DNA of 64,000 nucleotides from Pyropia haitanensis (GCA_008729055.1 SDUX01000002.1:6177485-6241484), one strand, 5' to 3'; shown: positions 10,451 through 22,047, counted from the first letter of the stretch. Program-made: numbers and translations. Notes: generated by a model from the letters alone, not told the origin.

Positions 10451-11189
10451 ACCGCCCCACCCGTCCCGTCCCTCGCCTTCGATGCCCCGGTGACGGGCCG
10501 CAACGCGGCACGACGGGTGCTGGCGCTCGCCTTCCCCGTGTTGTTGAAGGGGAACGCCGGCACGGCAGGGACAAGCATTGAAAACGTGGCATTGCCAACT
10601 GCTGCGAGACTGTGTCGAAAATACTCTTGAAATATTTCAACAGAACCGGAAAGAAATAAGAATGCACTCGACAAAGAAGGGACGCCTTGGATGTGTACTT
10701 GACATGAATTAGCATCAAAGGAGCAATCATTCGACTGGAATAGGTTTACGAGCGAAGGGGCGCCCCTCAATGCGCGTCGCCCCACCACGGGACCAGTGGA
10801 CGCCGCCGGCCGCCCCGGGGCGTCAGGCCCCACACGCCCCCTTCCATGGGGACGGGGGGGGCGCCCAACCGCCCCTCCTACGGCGGTCGTTTATGTAGAC
10901 GCGGGGGGGGCGGAGACAGCGGGAGAGGGCGTCAGCCACACGGCGTCGCCCTCGCGGCGTTCCCTGCCTGTGGCAACCTTGCCCCCTGCGGTCCGTTTCG
11001 GGCGGGAGGGCGTGAACAGCTCCCGCTCTTGTCTTTGCTCGAAGCCACCTCGCCCGATCCATGTGTGAGGGCGGGTCCCTCGGTCTACCAGTCTGGAGCG
11101 GCGAGACACCCCCATGCCGCAGGGGCACAGCGAGGGGCACCCAGCGGCAGTGAGGGGGTGGCCGTCGCCCCCCCTGCCAGCGTGCGCAG
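10451..11189. other. Intergenic, no gene seen
   Basis: The segment 10580-10760 is unusually A+T-rich for this window and carries no convincing reading frame. At about 10865-10905 a stretch (CGCCCAACCGCCCCTCC, then GTTTATGTAGACGCG) resembles the end of the tandem repeat and weak TATA at 12630-12685, so it may be an older copy of that promoter-proximal repeat. Confidence 0.35.
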
Positions 11190-11820
11190 CTGTCTCTTTT
11201 TCCCTCCCTTACCCCCCTTTGCGCCACCTATATCGCTTGCCCATCCCGCCAGTGGACCAGCGGGGGCATTTGCATCCTGATAGGATGGAAGCAGCGGTCG
11301 CCCAGCCGCGCCACGCCAGCTGGCAGGCGATGGGACGCCCAACGGGACAGTTCCACGCGGACAACAGGTCGCCGCGGCCGGCAGGGCCCACTGTCTGCTA
11401 GCGCTTCGCTTCCTTGGAGACCTGCCCTCAACCGCTCGCCTGCTTCTCCTGCACGCCTTCCCCCCCAAGTGACATGCCACATGGGGGGTACCTAGACGCG
11501 GGCGCCTGCGCAGCTGCCACTCGGGCTTGGAGAGTCCGCCATAGGAGTGGATGTGCGCACTAGCGCTGAGGGGGAAGGGAGCTGCGCGGGCAGACAGTAG
11601 GGCCCCGCTGGCCGCGCCAGCCTGTTGTCGGCGACAGACTGTCTCGTTGCGCGCCTTGCCGCGTGCTGGCTGGCTCGGCGCCGCGCGACGACCGCAGTTT
11701 CCGTCCTTTCAGGATGCGAGCGCAGCCGCAGGCCCAAGGACAGGGTGGACTGGCGAGATGGATAGCAGCAGTGGGCGACGAGGAGGGGGAGGGACGAGAA
11801 GAGGGGGGGTTCGGCCCTGA
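11190..11820. repeat. Imperfect fold-back element with arms of about 240 bp
   Basis: The segment 11190-11430 read forward matches, with many substitutions, the reverse complement of 11580-11820. Shared landmarks include a pyrimidine tract, CGCCAGT, GCATCCTGA, GCGGTCG, ACAACAGG and ACTGTCTGC in the same order. Translations of the two arms in opposite orientation also align. The centre (about 11430-11580) is single copy. It resembles a fold-back transposon or an inverted duplication. I did not find a target-site duplication. Confidence 0.55.
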
Positions 11821-12360
11821 TCGACCCCACCCAGCAAAGTGGGATATTTTGCGTCCGGGATGGGAGGCGCAGGGGGAACGAGCGGAGGGGGGGACAATAG
11901 TTGGGCGGGCGGGAGGGGAAGGGCGGAAAGCGAACAGCGCTGGCTGTCACCCAGTGCCCCGTTTTCCCATATCCGCGCCCGCGCACGCTTGTGGGCCTCG
12001 TCTGAGCGACAATTTACAAGACCACGGGACAACCACCCGCTGTGATGACGTTGGCGTGGAGGGCGGGGAGGGTATGTGTGGGGGGGCACGAGCACTGGGA
12101 GGTGCAGGAGGTGGGGGCGGAGAGACTCAAGCGCGGCCACAGTTGTGCCACGGCACTGCGTGCCGTTGCCCGCGCCGGGACACTCCCGCCAGAGGCTCGA
12201 AAGCGCAGGCGGGGGCTGCGAGGCGGATCGGGGGCGGGGTGGCGCAAAGGGAGGGCAATAGGTGCACGGTGAAGCGCGCGCGCTGCTGCCGCGCCACCGG
12301 TCCCCCCTTGGACCACAAACGCCCCCGTCTACGGGAGGCGTTCACGCGCACAGGGTGGCC

Positions 12361-12660
12361 ATGACGAACCCCGACGGGATGAGAGGTGGGGGCAAGCGAC
12401 AGCCCCTGTCCCGGGGGGAACGGGTGGCCCACTTCCTGCCACCACGGAGCCCACGCAGGCCGACCGCGACCGCACGCTGACCGGCGGCCGGCCGCCACTC
12501 CCCACCCAGGGGCGGCTACGGCCGACCCCGACGTGATGGGAGGCGCGGACGGGCGGAACCCCCTCCCCTGGAGGCTACGGGTGGCCCACTAGCTGCAGCC
12601 ACAGCGCCCACGCACACGGACCGAGACGGCCCACGAACGGGCGGCCAACCGCCCCTCCCC
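12361..12660 (+). repeat. Tandem repeat, two units of about 150 bp
   Basis: Unit 1 starts near 12365 (AACCCCGACGGGATGAGAGG) and unit 2 near 12524 (GACCCCGACGTGATGGGAGG). Both contain CGGGTGGCCCACT in the middle and end in GGCGGCC...CGCC..CTCCCCA. They sit directly upstream of the promoter-like site at 12673 and could duplicate an upstream regulatory segment. Confidence 0.55.
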
Positions 12661-12672
12661 AGCCGTCGACGA

Positions 12673-12683
12673 CTACTTAAACC
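12673..12683 (+). promoter_or_regulatory. Weak TATA-like element of the Pro-rich gene
   Basis: CTACTTAAACC is the only A+T-containing core-promoter candidate before the ATG at 12963 (290 bases). Similar sequence is repeated at about 10885-10900. The match to TATA is poor, so this is a positional call. Confidence 0.3.
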
Positions 12684-12962
12684 CGGCCCACCTCGCCTCG
12701 GGGGGTGGTCGTCGCCTCATCGCAGCGCGCTCATCCGCGCCTCCTGCCCCCCTCCCCTGTCACCTTCGCCGCCCAGGGCGGACCACCCCCCACCCCTCCC
12801 GCCTTCAGGAGCCTCTAGCGATCCATCACCCCCGCAGCGGCGGTCCCCCCCCTGTCCCTGTCTCACCCCTGTGCCCTTCCCCCCAAGGCAAGGACGGTCG
12901 CGGTGCCAAGCCGCCAGCGGTCGCTGCTTCCAAGGCAAGACCGTCGCAAGATACAAGCAGCC

Positions 12963-13871
12963 ATGGCGTACTACGCCTCCATCCTGCAGGCCGCGGTTGC
13001 GGAACACCGCGCGCGGATTGCACGGGCCGCCCAAGATGACATCGGGATCAACTATGGTGTGACCGTGCGTACGCCCCCTGCCGGGCATCCGTCCATCGGG
13101 GCCACCCGTGACGCCACGCGGGTCACCCGCCCGGCCGGGTATCCCCCGGCTGGCGCCACCTCTGGGTTTCTCTCCAACGGCGCCACCCCGTCGGTTAGCG
13201 GCTACCCTGTCAATGGCGGCGACCATCCCCAGCGCCGTCACTCGTACCCGCCCTACGCACCCTCACCAGTGCGGCGGTCGCTCCGCAGCCGCCTCTTGGG
13301 CTGCGTGCGCCCCCGCGGTGCGCCGCCGCCCGTGGGCAACCGCCCTTCCCGCCCCCCCCCGCCCCCCTACTTTAACGCCGCTACCATGGAGAACTGGGCG
13401 CACGACCAGACGTGGACGCAGCCCGACGACCACCGCCGCCGCGGCCGCGCCCCCCCGGCCCGCAGCCCGTCGCCGCCGCCGTCGCCGCCGTCCATGCCGA
13501 CCATCCCCATCTGGGGCGGGCCGCTGCCGTCGGCGCAGCCGGTCCAGCGGGTCCCCGCGTGGGAGCCCTACTTTGGCATCGCTGGCCAGCAGCTGGGGGC
13601 CCAGCAGCTCATGCCGCCGCTGCCCGCGGCGGGCACGGTGCCCATCCGCTACCCCAGCGAACTTCTGCAGGCGTGGCGGATTACCCAGCTCGTGTACCCG
13701 CCGCGAACGGCTGTCTGGGCGGCGGCGCTGCAGGGGGCCAACTTTGGGCTCCCGGCACGGAGCGTCTACTCGCACGCGTTGCTGGTGCGCGAGCAGGCGA
13801 ACATTGAGTGCATGTGCGGCACCCAGGCGCATCGGCAGATGCTTGCCCTGCGGCGGTACCATGGGCTTTGA
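12963..13871 (+). CDS. Pro-rich protein of unknown function
   Basis: I start at the ATG with the good context GCAGCCATGG, giving 302 residues; an in-frame extension upstream begins only at a GTG (12903). The N-terminal 25 residues form a charged amphipathic helix (AYYASILQAAVAEHRARIAR). Then come Gly/Pro/Tyr-rich segments (PAGYPPAGATSGF), a basic patch (RRSLRSRLLGCVRPRG), a Pro run with PSPPPSPP, and a more ordered C-terminal third (WEPYFGIAGQQLGAQQLM ... CMCGTQAHRQMLALRRYHGL). There is no signal peptide or membrane helix. Codon use and the intact 909-base frame support it being real. I recognise no family; an intrinsically disordered cytoplasmic or nuclear protein is the best description. 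Confidence 0.65.
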   Translation: MAYYASILQAAVAEHRARIARAAQDDIGINYGVTVRTPPAGHPSIGATRDATRVTRPAGYPPAGATSGFLSNGATPSVSGYPVNGGDHPQRRHSYPPYAPSPVRRSLRSRLLGCVRPRGAPPPVGNRPSRPPPPPYFNAATMENWAHDQTWTQPDDHRRRGRAPPARSPSPPPSPPSMPTIPIWGGPLPSAQPVQRVPAWEPYFGIAGQQLGAQQLMPPLPAAGTVPIRYPSELLQAWRITQLVYPPRTAVWAAALQGANFGLPARSVYSHALLVREQANIECMCGTQAHRQMLALRRYHGL

Positions 13872-14026
13872 GGCAACATTGGGGGGGAGGGGAGGGGTTG
13901 AAGAGAGGCACCGATGGGCTGTCTTGCCCTCGCTCTTGTTCAAGACGGCGGGGTGGGGGGTGAAGAGGGGGGCTGGGAAGGAGGTTCTCCCTCGACTACG
14001 AGCGACTGCGGGAGCCGCCGCGCATT

Positions 14027-14135
14027 TGATGTGTCGCGAATTCTGCTTGTAGTGTATGTGCGTTTGATGTGTCACATTCTGCGTGTATGGCGTGTGCGTT
14101 TCATGAGTCGTATTGTTCTTGCATTGCGTGCTTGT
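14027..14135 (+). repeat. Degenerate 38-bp tandem repeat downstream of the Pro-rich gene
   Basis: Units beginning GATGTGTC at 14027 and 14067 share ATTCTGC, TGTA and TGTGCGTTT. A third, poorer unit starts CATGAGTC at 14103. They lie in the presumed 3' flank of the preceding gene and have the only T/G-rich composition for several hundred bases. Confidence 0.45.
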
Positions 14136-14389
14136 ACCTGACTTTATCATCGATACGCCAGCCTTTGCCAGACCGAGAAGGGAACGAACCGTGCTCCACA
14201 CCACCGTTGGACTCCCGCCACTGGCCCGCCTCGACCTCTGCCCCGCGTGCGGCGCCCACCCCAGCCCACCCCCTCCCCCACCTCGTGATGCAGCCGCTCC
14301 CCGTCCGCCGCCACCGCCCCCTTCACAAGCGGCTACCCCGCCACCGTGCACCTCCGACGCGCGCGCCCAGCCGGTAGGCCTGTCTAGTG

Positions 14390-14762
14390 GACGGTGCGGA
14401 TCTCTCCTCGCCGCCTACCCGAATGACGGCACCGCGTACATCAAACACGAATCTTGGACGGGACGGAACTCGGACGGCGCGCCAGCCAGGCGCCTGAGCA
14501 AGCACAGCGTGTTCTTTCCCACCGCCAGCGGCGCGCCGCTGTCGCCGTCGCAGCAGGTACGCCGTGGCGACGCCGAAGCGCACGCGTGAAGCGCATCGTC
14601 CGCGTCGATGAGCACGTCCCGCTCGGAGTGGTCACCCACCGCCTCGCCCACCGCATCGCTGTGGATGGAGGTTGGGAGGTAGCTGCAGGGAGGCTTCTGC
14701 AGTAGCGCCTTGAAGAGCGGGTCCGTCTGTGTGCCGTCCTCATCCCGCGCCGCGTCCTGCAT
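14390..14762 (-). pseudogene. Possible remnant with a trypsin-like GDSG motif
   Basis: The minus strand reads TCCDGDSGAPLAVGKN at about 14510-14557. This resembles the active-site serine region of S1 proteases (C-x-GDSGGPL). The sequence after it (RRLAGAPSEFRPVQDSCLM) and before it (DDALHACASASPRR) does not clearly follow the family, and His and Asp regions are not identifiable. It is either a decayed fragment or a chance match in GC-rich DNA. Confidence 0.22.
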
Positions 14763-14804
14763 GCCGTTCGTCGGTGTGTCTCAGCGCCGGTAAGCGGCGA
14801 GACA

Positions 14805-15400
14805 GTGGCGGATGGCTTGCAGTGGACGGTGGCGCCCGTCGCCGAAATGTGTCAAGCCGCGGCTGACCTTGGCGCGTTAGACGCGGTGGCGCGCGTGCTC
14901 GACACCCCGCTCACGGCTGACGAGATGGCGGCGAGCCGCGTCGGCCGCGTCCGCCCGTGGGACGGCACCAACGACCGGCCGCACGTCAAGAACGCCGTCC
15001 TAAATGCACGGCGTTGGCCTCCAGGGCGTCCGCGACTCGGTGCCCGGGGTGGACATGGACACGGTTGGCTCCCAAAGACGGGTCGCCGCTATCAATTGAG
15101 AGCCGCCGTCTATACGACACTTGGTTTGGCGCGGTAGCTCCAGGGAAGGGGCGGGGGGGACACCGCTCGCCGCCACGGGGACCTTGCCTTTGAGGAGGGC
15201 ATTGTTTCAAGCTTACCGCCGAGGCGCGCCAGTCGTCGCCCGCCTCTTTGGGCATCGCAAAAACAAGAGGGTGGACGTGCGCGAGCCGCCCACCGTCGCG
15301 GCGTGGCGCCCGTCGTGGCTGGAGCGGCGCCGCCGCCGCCGGGGAGGACGCCCACGGCGGCAGCCGCCACCGGGATAGGCGGTGGCGCGCGGCAGCGCGC
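14805..15400 (+). pseudogene. Coding-like fragments, unidentified
   Basis: From about 14850 to 15000 the plus strand reads as an ordinary protein (AADLGALDAVARVLDTPL, then TADEMAASRVGRVRPWDG). Around 15190-15310 another frame reads RRALFQAYRRGAPVVARLF. The pieces are in different frames with stops between them and no start. No family is recognised. The remainder to 15809 is C-rich and shows nothing. Confidence 0.25.
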
Positions 15401-15809
15401 GCGCTGCGCAGGGCCGCCCCGTTGGCAACGGCGGCGGCGGCGGCGGCGGCACCCGCTCGTGCCCGTCATGGCGGTGGTGGTACCAGTCGCGCGGGTGCCG
15501 CTGTGCCTGACCGGCACGCCGATACGCCCGCAACGTTGCGCCAGGAGGGGCGTGTCCCATGACGCCCGCGCCATGATGGATATAGCACAAACAGTGAATG
15601 AAGAACAGAACGCGCCTCCACAGAGTCGGCGGCCAGGTGCGCGACGTCTGCCCCCCCTCCGTCATGCATCTCCCTTTCTCCCCCCCCCCGCATCCCCCGT
15701 TCATGCTCTGTCCAGTCACGCTCCCCCCCTGCCTCTGCTCACCAACAATCCCTCCCCATCCCTGCTCCGCGCTTCATTCCCCCCCCCCCACCCTTGCCCC
15801 TCCCCCCCC

Positions 15810-18800
15810 TCAAAAGCTCTCCACATGCATCACAAACCGCACGTCCAGCCCCGTGGCGGTGACGCCCCGCAGCGTCGCGCGGTCCACCCCATCCAGCCGC
15901 CCATCGTGGAGGAGCCCCGCGAGCACCAGCCCGCGGACGCGGCTCTCGCACATGGCCCGCGACGCCGCGCGGCGGACCGCCTCGGCCATGGGCGCGGGGC
16001 CACAAAAGAAGATGCCCAGGACGGTGCGGGAGGTGGCGCGCTCGGCGATGGAGCGGAGGAGGGCGGCCCAGTCGGGCCGCCCATAGTGGCTGGCCGCCGT
16101 CCAGTCGGGCGCCGCCGCCGCTGTGGACGACGACGACGGAGGGGGGGCGGCAGCTGGCGTTGGGGGGGGGGGTGGGGGGGAGGCGGGAGCTGCCACCGCG
16201 CCGGGGCGGGCAGGGACCGATGCCGCCGACGCCGTCGCGGACACCGCCGGTGACGCCTCGTCCACAGACTGGGCGGGGCTGTTCCCATCACTGGGCGATG
16301 GCAACGTGCTTGTCGGGGTGACCGCCGCCACCGCGTCCACGTCCACGGCCGCGCCGGCGGCGGTGGCCGCGGCGTCGGCGGGTGCGCCGACCGCCGCCGC
16401 GGCGTGTTTCCGCTCCGCCGCGAGCGCCGCAACGTCCGCCTCCCGACCCGAACGCGTGACAAACCGGTGCATCCGCACGTGCGGGGAGCCGAGGAGGCCG
16501 CCCATCTCGCCACGCAGCCACTCGTCGCCCGCCGCGGCGGGCGCCGTCCACACAAAGTCGAGCGCCCGCGTCGGCTGGTCGCACCGCCGCCAGCTCTGCG
16601 CGAGCAGCACCCGCGCACCGAGCACCCGGAACAGCCGCACGCCGAGGAGCACCGCCAGCGCCGGCCACGCGAGGCCAAACGTGACGCCAAACAGCCACGG
16701 CCGGGCGGTGCCGACGGCGCCAATGAGGACGCCGCCACCGTCGAGCGGCGACGACGACACGGCCGACGGGACGCCCGCGAGCGCGGCCGCGTCGATGAGG
16801 ACGCCAAGCCACGCCAGCGGCAGTAGCAGCACCGCGTCCACGACGGCGCCCGCAGACGAGAGAAGGCCGTGGAGGCCCAGCTCGTGCGCCTCGAGCGCGA
16901 CGGCGACCGACACGGGCAGCGCGACGGCGAGCGCGAGCGCCAGGTCCGCCACCACCAACGACCGGTGGTCGTACAGCGCCGTCGCGGACGAGGCGACAAA
17001 GCCGGGCACCGCGGCGGAGCCGTCGACGGGCGCCATCACCCGGAAGATGCACGCGAGGAGGGCAACACAGAAGCGCGCGAGCAGCAGCCACAGCAGGATA
17101 AAGTTGACCGTCACGGTGTCGAGGGCAAGCATCGCGCGGAACTTGGGCGGCGGCCGCCGCACCAGTGGCGGCACTGCCACCGCATCGACCATCCCTTCTG
17201 CCGGTGCCTCGCCGCCGCCGCCCCGCAACGACGGCGGCGGCGCGTCGGCCCGCCCGCCCAGCGGCGAGTCGAGCACGTTGGTCGCCGACAGCGGGGAGGT
17301 GGTCGATGAGGAGCCACCGGGCGAGAGGGTGGGCGTGCCGCCGCCACCACCGCCGCCACCACCCCCGCTGCCGCCCCCACCGCCGCCGCCGCTCCCGTCC
17401 GCGGGCGACGCACACAGGCGTGGCGTGCGAGGCACGGGCGGCTGCCGCAGCCGCCGGCGCCCCGGCGGCCGCCCACCGGCGGGCACCGCCGCGTCGGCCG
17501 CCGCGGCGGTGGGCGACCGCCCAAAGCTCACCCCAATCCGCTCGAGCGTCCGCCGCGGCGAGTGTATCATCGCGGGCGGCGGCCGCCGCGGGCTCGTCAC
17601 CCGCCCCCACTCGCGCGCTGACGACGCCGCGCGGTCCCTGCCGCCGCCGCCTCCGCCGCCGCCGCCGCCGCCACCGTTGGCGGAGCTGGCCGAGGCGCCC
17701 AACACAGGGCTGGGGCGACGGTCGCGGGGAGGGGAGGCCGCCGGCTGGGGCATGCCGGCAGCGGCGGCGGCCGCTGGCTGCTCGTCGCCCCCACTACTAG
17801 ACACGGCCCGGCCGGGCAAGGGGGACCCGCCCGCCGCGTCAACGGCGGTGGTGGCAGCGACGGCGTCGGCGGCGGCGGCGGCGGCGGCGGCACGCGGTGC
17901 CCCCCCCCCCCCAACGGCGAGTGGACGACCACCTCCGGCTCCCGCCAGCCCGCCAGCGCGAGCCCCGCCGTCGACAGCCACGACGCGTCGCCACGCCACG
18001 GCGGACTAAACAGCGCGTGGCTCAGCTGCGCGACACGCGCGGCGCGCGCGTCGTCGTCGCCGTCGGGGTCGTCCGGGTCCGCCGCCAGCGCCGCGTCCGC
18101 GTCGTCCCCCCAGCTCGTCACCGTGCCCGCCGCGCCGCTCGGCGGCGACGACGGGCCGCTCCAGGCCGGGTCCCCGGCGGGCCGTCGGCCGGCGCTGGCG
18201 GGGGTGGCAGTCGAGCCGCCACCACCACCGCCGCCGCCACCACCACCACCACAGCCGCCCCCCCAGGCGCTAAACGCGCGCCCCCCGGGCGACGCGTACG
18301 CGTCCGCGTCGGGCGGCGACGCGCCCCCCGCCCGCGGCCGCCGCGGCGGGCTCACCAGCGCGTCCGCCGTGGCCGTCGACGCGGCCGCGGCGGCCGCCGC
18401 GACGGCCGCGTCGGCGGCGGCGCCGCCCAGATGCGCCTCCGCGTCGTGCTCCCGCCCGCCGTGCTCGTCCGCCGCCCGCCTCCCCACCGCGGTCGCGCCG
18501 CCGGCACCGCCGGCGGCGGCGTCGGCCGCCCCCGCCGGTCCGCCGCCGCGGGGGGTGGCCCGCGAGCGCGGCGACAGGAGCGACAGCGGCGACGCGTCCT
18601 CTGGGCGGGCAGACAACGCGGCGGTCACCTGCAGGCTGAGCGTGGAGCGGATGCGGGCCACCCGCAGCGCCCGCCGGTGCGCCTCCTCGGGCGTGTCTGG
18701 CCCGCCCGCCGGCGCGTCGTCGCCGTCATCATCGATGGCTGGCCCGCCGGCCACACCAGACATGGCGGGCGAGAGACCCCCGGTGGGCTCACCCGCCGCG

Positions 18801-19969
18801 GTCGCGTACCGCTTGCCGGCCACCGGTGGCGTCCCCGCCTCCTCCCCATCCACACCGACGCCCGCCATCCGGTGGTGCACGTCCTTGACCAGCGACGCAA
18901 ACGGCGTGCCACCCACCCCCCCCGCGATGAGCAGCACGTGCGTGAAGCGAGTCATGTGGAGCGCGCCGTACGGCCCCTTGACGTCCATCGCGACGGGCAC
19001 GGGCGCGCCGCCGCCACGGGCAGCCATGGCGCCCAGCGACCCCGTCCAGTCGCCCGCCCCCGTCTTGACGTACAGCACCAGGTCCGGCTCGTGCGGCGCG
19101 CTCGCAATCGTAAACGGGTGCCACTCGCGATTGATGTCCGCCACCCGCACCTTGGCGTACGCGCCAGCCTCGTACGGGAAGCGCCGCTCGCCGCCGCCGC
19201 CGCCGCCGTCGGCGGCACCCGCGACGGCGCCCCGCGGGATGACCACCCGCACCACCCCGCCGGGCATCGGCGTCAGCGTCGCGGCGGTCGACAGGTTGCA
19301 CTGGGTGAGGAGGCGGTAGCCGCGGTCGAGCGCGTAGACGATCATTGGTCCCACAATCCACTTGTACGTGTACGGCGCGCCATAGTAGACGCCGTGGACG
19401 AGGAGGAGCGGGTAAAACGCGGCCGCACACGCCAGGTGGACGCGGTAAAAAAAGTGGTACTTGGCCCGCCGCACCTGCCGGCTGGCGGTGACGAGCAGCA
19501 CGGCCAGCACGGCGGTCAGCACCACGCCCGTGCACACGCACCAGGTGATGCCCCACGTCCCCCCCCCCCACGCGCCGTCCTTGACAATCCAGCCCAGATG
19601 AAACGCCGCGTGGACGGCGACAAAGCCGCCAATCGCCACGCCCACCGCCGCGTGGGCGGCGGGGAAGAGCGCGTCGAGCGGCACGACCGCCGACAGCCGC
19701 GACGAGCGGGCGGCGCTGACCGCCGCGCGGCACGCGAGGAGCAGCGCGAGGCCCGCGTCAAAGTTGAGCGCGTACCCGGCGCCGCGCGCGGTCGCCATCA
19801 CCGTCCGCTTGTAGTCGGTGTGGTGCGCCGCCTCGTCGTGGGCACCCCAGATGAAGAGCAGCGCGTTGGCGGCGACGAGGAGGAGCGCCAGCGTCAGCGA
19901 CAGGCCGTGGTTGCCCAGCGTCGACTCGACCGACGCGCGAGACAGGGGGCGCTGCCCAAAGACCCGCAT
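15810..19969 (-). CDS. NADPH oxidase (Rboh/NOX) with membrane insertion
   Basis: The enzyme transfers electrons from NADPH through FAD and two haems across the membrane to O2, making superoxide. It starts at ATG 19969. Residues 106 and 120, and 178 and 192, form two H-x13-H pairs (AAHAAVG...FVAVH; RVHLACA...LLVH), the haem ligands. HPFTIASAP (284-292) is the FAD site, and GPYG (332-335) and AGGVGGTPF (349-357) open the NADPH fold. A long low-complexity stretch and about four extra membrane helices (encoded near 16640-17130) then interrupt the domain. The conserved C-terminus follows: LDFVWTAPA, GRPDW, GIFFCGPAPM and a terminal aromatic (MHVESF). There are no EF-hands at the N-terminus. The reading frame changes at the 13-base C run 17900-17912, probably an indel. 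I recall a similar insertion described for red algal NOX proteins. Confidence 0.9.
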
Positions 19970-20918
19970 CGTGCCGCGGAGGGGGGCACGCGCGGCAAGC
20001 AGACGCGCGCCAAGCGAACGCGCGGGGGGGGAAGGAGGGGCAAGAGGGGGGAGGGGGGGGGGGAAGGTGGTGGGGGAAGACGGGCAAGGTGGGAGAGAGA
20101 CCGAGACCGGCGTCCGCCGCGACCGCTATCGACCGCGGCGGCCGACGGGTGACCGCCGGCGGCTCCCAGCCGGCGCAAGCGCAGCCGCGCGCCACCACCC
20201 GCCCCCCCCTCCCCCCCCCCGCCGCCCGGCCGGCAGGCGTCCACAAAGACGGCCCAGTAATGCGCGTTCCCCCCCCCCCCCCCCCCCCCCGCCCCAAGCC
20301 TCCACCACCACCGGCCGCCGACCACAACCCCGGCGCGCGCGCGCGGCGGCTGCACTGGCCGCTGGGTGCAGCTCGGGGTCCCCCGCGGCGGCGGCCACCA
20401 CCGCGGCGGGCGTTCCTCCGCGGGCGCCAAAAACCCGGCCACCCACCCTCCGACCCACACGCAGACAAGACAAGGAAAAAAAAAAAAAAAAAAAAAGACG
20501 AGGCACACCAGGCTGCCCGACGGGCTAGCCCCCTGCCCAACGGGCTAGCCCCCACCCCCACTCCCCCAGTCACGGCGGGCAGCGGCGGCAACCCGCCCGC
20601 CACCCGCGTGCACGCCCACGACGCGCGGGCGCACCGGCGTCCACGGCGCAGCTGCGTTTGGGCGGCCCCGCCGCGCCGCGGGCGGCCGCGGCGAGGGGGG
20701 CGGGCGTCGCGCGGCGTTGGACCGGCGCCCGCCACCGAGACATCCGCGAAAGGGGGGGGGCAGAGGGGTGCCTGCGGCAGCCGCCGCGGCGGGGGGGGGG
20801 CACCCGCCGACCTGCCCGTCACGGTGCACAGCGAGGCGCCGCCAGTCCACACGGCCGCGCGCGGCGGGCGGCCGGGGGTGCCGCCACAGTGCTCATCAAC
20901 AAGAGGTGCTGTCGCGGC

Positions 20919-20965
<47 letters not shown>

Positions 20966-22047
20966 TTGCCGCCGCTCCCGCCCGCCATCGCCGCCACTGT
21001 CGTTGATGGCACCGGCGCCGGCGCCACCGTCATGGCCCGGCACCGCCTCCGCCGCCACCGCCGCCGCTACCGCCCGCTGCCGCCGCCGCCGCAGCCGCCG
21101 CCGCCGCCGCCGACGACGCGGTCGTCGGTGCGTCGGGGGCGCGCGGCGGGCTTCCGCGCGGCGCAGCGCCTCGCGACCGACGCGCGCAGCCCCGCCGCGG
21201 CGCCGCGCGCGCCAATTCCGCAGCGGCCAAGCCAAAAAAAAAAAAAAAAAACGCACGCGGATCCTCCCCCCTCCCACCCCCCTCCTCCCGCCCCCCCCCC
21301 GCCCCCCCCCCCGCGCGCGACCGACCCCCCCTCAAGTCACACCCCCGTTGACGCGTCCATCGTGTCCTGCAGCCGCCGTCGCCAGTGGGACCCAAACGCA
21401 GGGCCCCGCGGGCGGCGGTCCCAAACCGGGGCAGCGGGAGTCGTGGCCGGTCGTCCAGAGTGCACACGCGGCCGCCGCCTCCCGCCCTCCCGTTTCGCCG
21501 CGCGCCGCAGCGGCGGCGAGCCGGGGAAAGCAGCGTGGCCACGACGCGGCACGCGTCGCACACGACCAGCACCGCGAGAGCGCGCGCCGCTCCGGCCGGG
21601 CCGAGGGCGGCCAAGATAATTGTGGCGGGCGCGCCGCGACGCGAAGACGGTGCGTTGCGCCGACTGACGCCGCGCCGCGACACGAGGGCCCCCCCCCACA
21701 GGTGGCCGATCCAGCCGTTCCCGCGGGCGCTGATGGCCTCAGACCCTCCTTACACACTGCTGACAGCCACTCTGGGCCGTCTGAGTGGGCTGGGCAGCAC
21801 CCCGCTCAGAGCGCCCAACAAGGCCGGAACCACATGCGGCATGTGATTCTGACCCCGACCCGTGTCTTATGAATCCATAAGACACGGACCTGGCCCATTT
21901 CAACTCCTCGGGGTGTGGATTCCAATACGTGATACTTACATCGGTTGGGGTTAATTACGGTGGACGTTTGCTTCTGTGCGGGCGGTGGTCACCACTCGTT
22001 GTTTTTTGTTTGCTGTAATTGCATAGTTCTGCCCACCAAGCTACGAC
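19970..22047. other. Low-complexity intergenic region
   Basis: It contains long C runs (20270-20290, about 21291-21312), A runs of about 20 bases at 20476-20498 and 21233-21250, and a (GCC)n array at about 20920-20963. The minus strand reads briefly as protein at 21500-21660 (ATIILAALGPAGAARALAVL, then VVCDACRVVATLLS), but the frame then runs through homopolymers and no domain emerges. The segment 21850-22040 is A+T-richer. No confident gene. Confidence 0.4.

Noticed and set aside
8904..10833. Two very long minus-strand open frames
   Set aside because: They consist of Arg/Pro/Gly runs that mirror (GGC)n and G-homopolymer arrays on the plus strand. No ordered segment or start is seen.
17597..17999. 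Treating the NADPH oxidase as two overlapping genes
   Set aside because: The N-terminal part ends without the conserved NADPH C-terminus, and the second part has no start of its own. The switch falls on a 13-base C run, so one gene with an indel is far more likely.
16123..18009. Long plus-strand frame opposite the NADPH oxidase
   Set aside because: It is antisense to conserved NOX sequence and has Ser/Thr/Ala-rich shadow composition.
20476..20498. Long A run as evidence of a retroposed (processed) gene copy
   Set aside because: No coding remnant precedes it on the same strand and no flanking direct repeat was seen. It looks like a simple microsatellite.
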